DNA from: Clostridia bacterium
GTDB lineage: Bacteria; Bacillota_A; Clostridia; Oscillospirales; Acutalibacteraceae
Assembly (NCBI GenBank): GCA_017503305.1
Contig: JAFVTJ010000012.1
Coordinates: 1-7,103 of the forward strand
DNA length: 7,103 bases
Direction: 5' to 3'
The position numbers and the translations under genes are program-made. Of the stretch, positions 5,825-7,103 are shown piece after piece. The stretch's first letter is position 1. The number at the start of each line of letters is the position of its first letter. The notes below the pieces were generated by a model that saw only the letters and a program-made list of their open reading frames with translations, was not told the origin of the DNA and searched no databases.

Positions 5825-6850
5825 TTAATCCTTTAATGCGAATTTGTAAATTGTTTTGCTTTCGAATTTTTCCCCTGCTTTTAGCACACAGCTGGGCCAT
5901 TCAGGGTGATTTATGCAATCGGGGAAATGTTGTGTTTCAAGACAAAAAGCGCTTCTGCGGCCGTATTTTGCACCGTTTTTACCGTTTCTGTCAGAGGTAC
6001 CGTTGCCGGTATATAACTGAACACCGGGTTCTGTGGTTTCAACAGTCATAAGAATGCCGCTTTTTTCAGAATAAGCTGCACAAGCGGGGCTTTGACCGTT
6101 CAAAATAAAGTTATGATCGTAACCGGTATAGGGCTTTACAAATTCTTCATCACAATCAGCGCGTTCACCGATAGTGTGGTATTCAGTAAAGTCCATACAA
6201 GTACCCTTAACCTTAACAACCTCGCCTGTGGGCAAGCAGTCCAAATCGTTTGGTGTAAATTCGTCAGCATTAATAAGCAAATACTGATCGTTTATAGTGC
6301 CCTCGCCTGCTAAATTAAAATAGGAGTGGTTGGTGGGGTTATAAATTGTATCCTTATTACTTACTGCTTCGTAGGAAATTTCAAGACCGTGATCCTTGAT
6401 AGCATATGTAACCTTAGCTTCAAGTGTGCCGGGATAGCCTTCTTCCATATCAAGAGAAGTTAAATAAAATGCCAAAGCGCCGTTTTCTTCCTTTGCATCC
6501 CAAACGCGCTTATCAAACGCAATGTCGCCACCGTGTAAATGGTTAGGACCATCGTTAGTAGCAAGAGTATAATCCACGCCGTTTAAAGTGAATTTACCAA
6601 CGCGAATACGGTTGCCAAAACGACCGATAGTAGCACCGATATAGCCATCGTTGGTCATATATTCTTCAACAGTGTCATAGCCCAAAACAACGTCGGTTAC
6701 TGTGCCGTTCTTGTTAGGCACAAATAATGAGCGAAGTGTTGCGCCGTAATCAATAATCTCAGCTGAAATACCGCATTCACAAGAAAGTGTATAGCAATAA
6801 ACTTCTTGACCGTTGGGCATTTTACCAAATAATTTCCTTGTAATACTCAT
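5825..6850 (-). CDS. galM: Aldose 1-epimerase (galactose mutarotase)
   Basis: GalM interconverts the alpha and beta anomers of galactose, glucose and related sugars, feeding the Leloir pathway in the cytoplasm. From the start chosen here it has 341 residues, typical of the family. Key residues by family alignment are R77 and R81 (IGRFGNRI), H106 (NHLHGG), the catalytic acid H175 (NPTNHSYFNL), D245 (GYDHNFIL) and the catalytic base E305 (FCLETQHFPD). The N terminus shows IIDYGATLRSLFVPNKNG, the usual family opening. The ATG at 6850 is preferred over a longer in-frame reading from a TTG at 6886. GGAGAGG (6856-6862) sits 5 bases upstream of the ATG, and the TTG would lie upstream of the predicted transcript start. 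It appears monocistronic, with its own promoter and terminator; no other galactose gene is in the window. Confidence 0.96.
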   Translation of the reverse strand: MSITRKLFGKMPNGQEVYCYTLSCECGISAEIIDYGATLRSLFVPNKNGTVTDVVLGYDTVEEYMTNDGYIGATIGRFGNRIRVGKFTLNGVDYTLATNDGPNHLHGGDIAFDKRVWDAKEENGALAFYLTSLDMEEGYPGTLEAKVTYAIKDHGLEISYEAVSNKDTIYNPTNHSYFNLAGEGTINDQYLLINADEFTPNDLDCLPTGEVVKVKGTCMDFTEYHTIGERADCDEEFVKPYTGYDHNFILNGQSPACAAYSEKSGILMTVETTEPGVQLYTGNGTSDRNGKNGAKYGRRSAFCLETQHFPDCINHPEWPSCVLKAGEKFESKTIYKFALKD

Positions 6851-6889
6851 AATAACCTCTCCAATATAAAAATTACTTTTTACCAATTT

Positions 6890-6918
6890 ATGATATCATA
6901 TATTACACGCGTTTTCAA
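6890..6918 (-). promoter_or_regulatory. Sigma-A promoter of galM
   Basis: On the minus strand TTGAAA (6913-6918) is followed by exactly 17 bases and TATCAT (6890-6895). Each matches the sigma-A consensus at 5 of 6 positions, and a TGA directly before the -10 gives an extended -10. Transcription should start near 6883 with a leader of about 33 bases. A perfect 12-bp palindrome (TATGATATCATA, 6889-6900) covers the -10 and could be an operator or chance. Confidence 0.7.
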
Positions 6919-6955
6919 CTAAAAATTTGGCAATAATACTATTTGGTGATAAATT

Positions 6956-7103
6956 ATGGTACTGCTAATAAGCGAACGAAAAAACAAATGTGCAGCCGAA
7001 GTTAGCGAAATTCTTATAAATCACGGTGCAAATCATATTTCCGACAAAAGTATTTGCGAAAACGGTGGAAAATTCACCTTTATAAATCTCTATAAAAAAA
7101 GCG
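6956..7103 (+). CDS. Unrecognised protein, N-terminal 49 codons (runs off window)
   Basis: This is the only plus-strand gene that I support. An ATG at 6956-6958 opens a frame without stops to the window edge (49 codons). It begins MVLLISERKNKCAAEVSEIL and continues through INHGANHISDKSICENGG and KFTFINLYKK. GGTGA (6945-6949) is placed 6 bases upstream as a ribosome binding site. The codons look native to the region (mixed GAA, AAA, ATT, ATA). Helix then strand is suggested by the pattern, but I recognise no family and offer no function. It diverges from galM across 105 bases that must hold both promoters. I did not find a convincing promoter for this gene there. The sequence beyond 7103 is needed to decide whether it is real; the binding site and open frame make it likely. 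Confidence 0.6.
   Translation, partial: MVLLISERKNKCAAEVSEILINHGANHISDKSICENGGKFTFINLYKKS

Noticed and set aside
5818..6313. Plus-strand open frames over galM (5818-6051 and 6092-6313)
   Set aside because: They are antisense to conserved mutarotase residues, and the first begins next to the galM terminator hairpin.
6851..6886. TTG start at 6886 for galM (12 extra residues)
   Set aside because: It lies upstream of the predicted transcript start near 6883 and has no ribosome binding site; the GGAGAGG fits the ATG at 6850.

Overview
The window looks like chromosomal DNA from a low-GC Firmicute, most likely an anaerobic clostridium of the Oscillospiraceae/Ruminococcaceae type. The reasons are AT-rich intergenic DNA, strong GGAGG-type ribosome binding sites, an RNase J, the rplI-dnaB pair, and a DUF5685-like gene coupled to a J-domain gene with a cysteine-rich tail. 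I know that last pairing mainly from clostridia. The assignment rests on gene content and recall of families, not on a database search. Nearly everything is on the minus strand, so transcription runs from high to low coordinates. I see no mobile element, CRISPR array, tRNA or rRNA, and no non-coding gap longer than 191 bases.

Layout in the direction of transcription. (1) galM (aldose 1-epimerase, start re-assigned to 6850) has its own sigma-A promoter and ends at a hairpin terminator. (2) A four-gene, tightly coupled operon follows: a DUF5685-like protein (5709-4879), a J-domain/TPR-like protein with 10 cysteines in its last 28 residues (4882-4280), a six-helix membrane protein (start re-assigned to 4280, ending 3756), and a monofunctional biotin-protein ligase (3743-2979). 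The first two junctions overlap (ATGA, then TGATG) and the third gap is 12 bases. A hairpin follows birA. (3) RNase J (2787-985), ribosomal protein L9 (981-541) and the start of the replicative helicase DnaB (536 to the window edge) form a second operon with 3- and 4-base gaps and a plausible promoter before rnj. (4) On the plus strand, diverging from galM, an unrecognised gene starts at 6956 and runs off the window.

Groups 1 and 3 are mostly housekeeping: sugar anomer interconversion, RNA maturation and decay, translation and replication. The accessory interest is in the middle operon. Its promoter has a perfect TATAAT but no recognisable -35. In the -35 position are TTAACA-N5-TTAACC direct repeats with an 11-bp period, ending 10 bp from the -10, which is the geometry of PhoP/PhoB-type activator boxes. 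The first protein also carries two Asp-rich motifs spaced like those of the squalene/phytoene synthase fold. Both points are hypotheses that a profile search, a structure prediction or a binding assay could settle.
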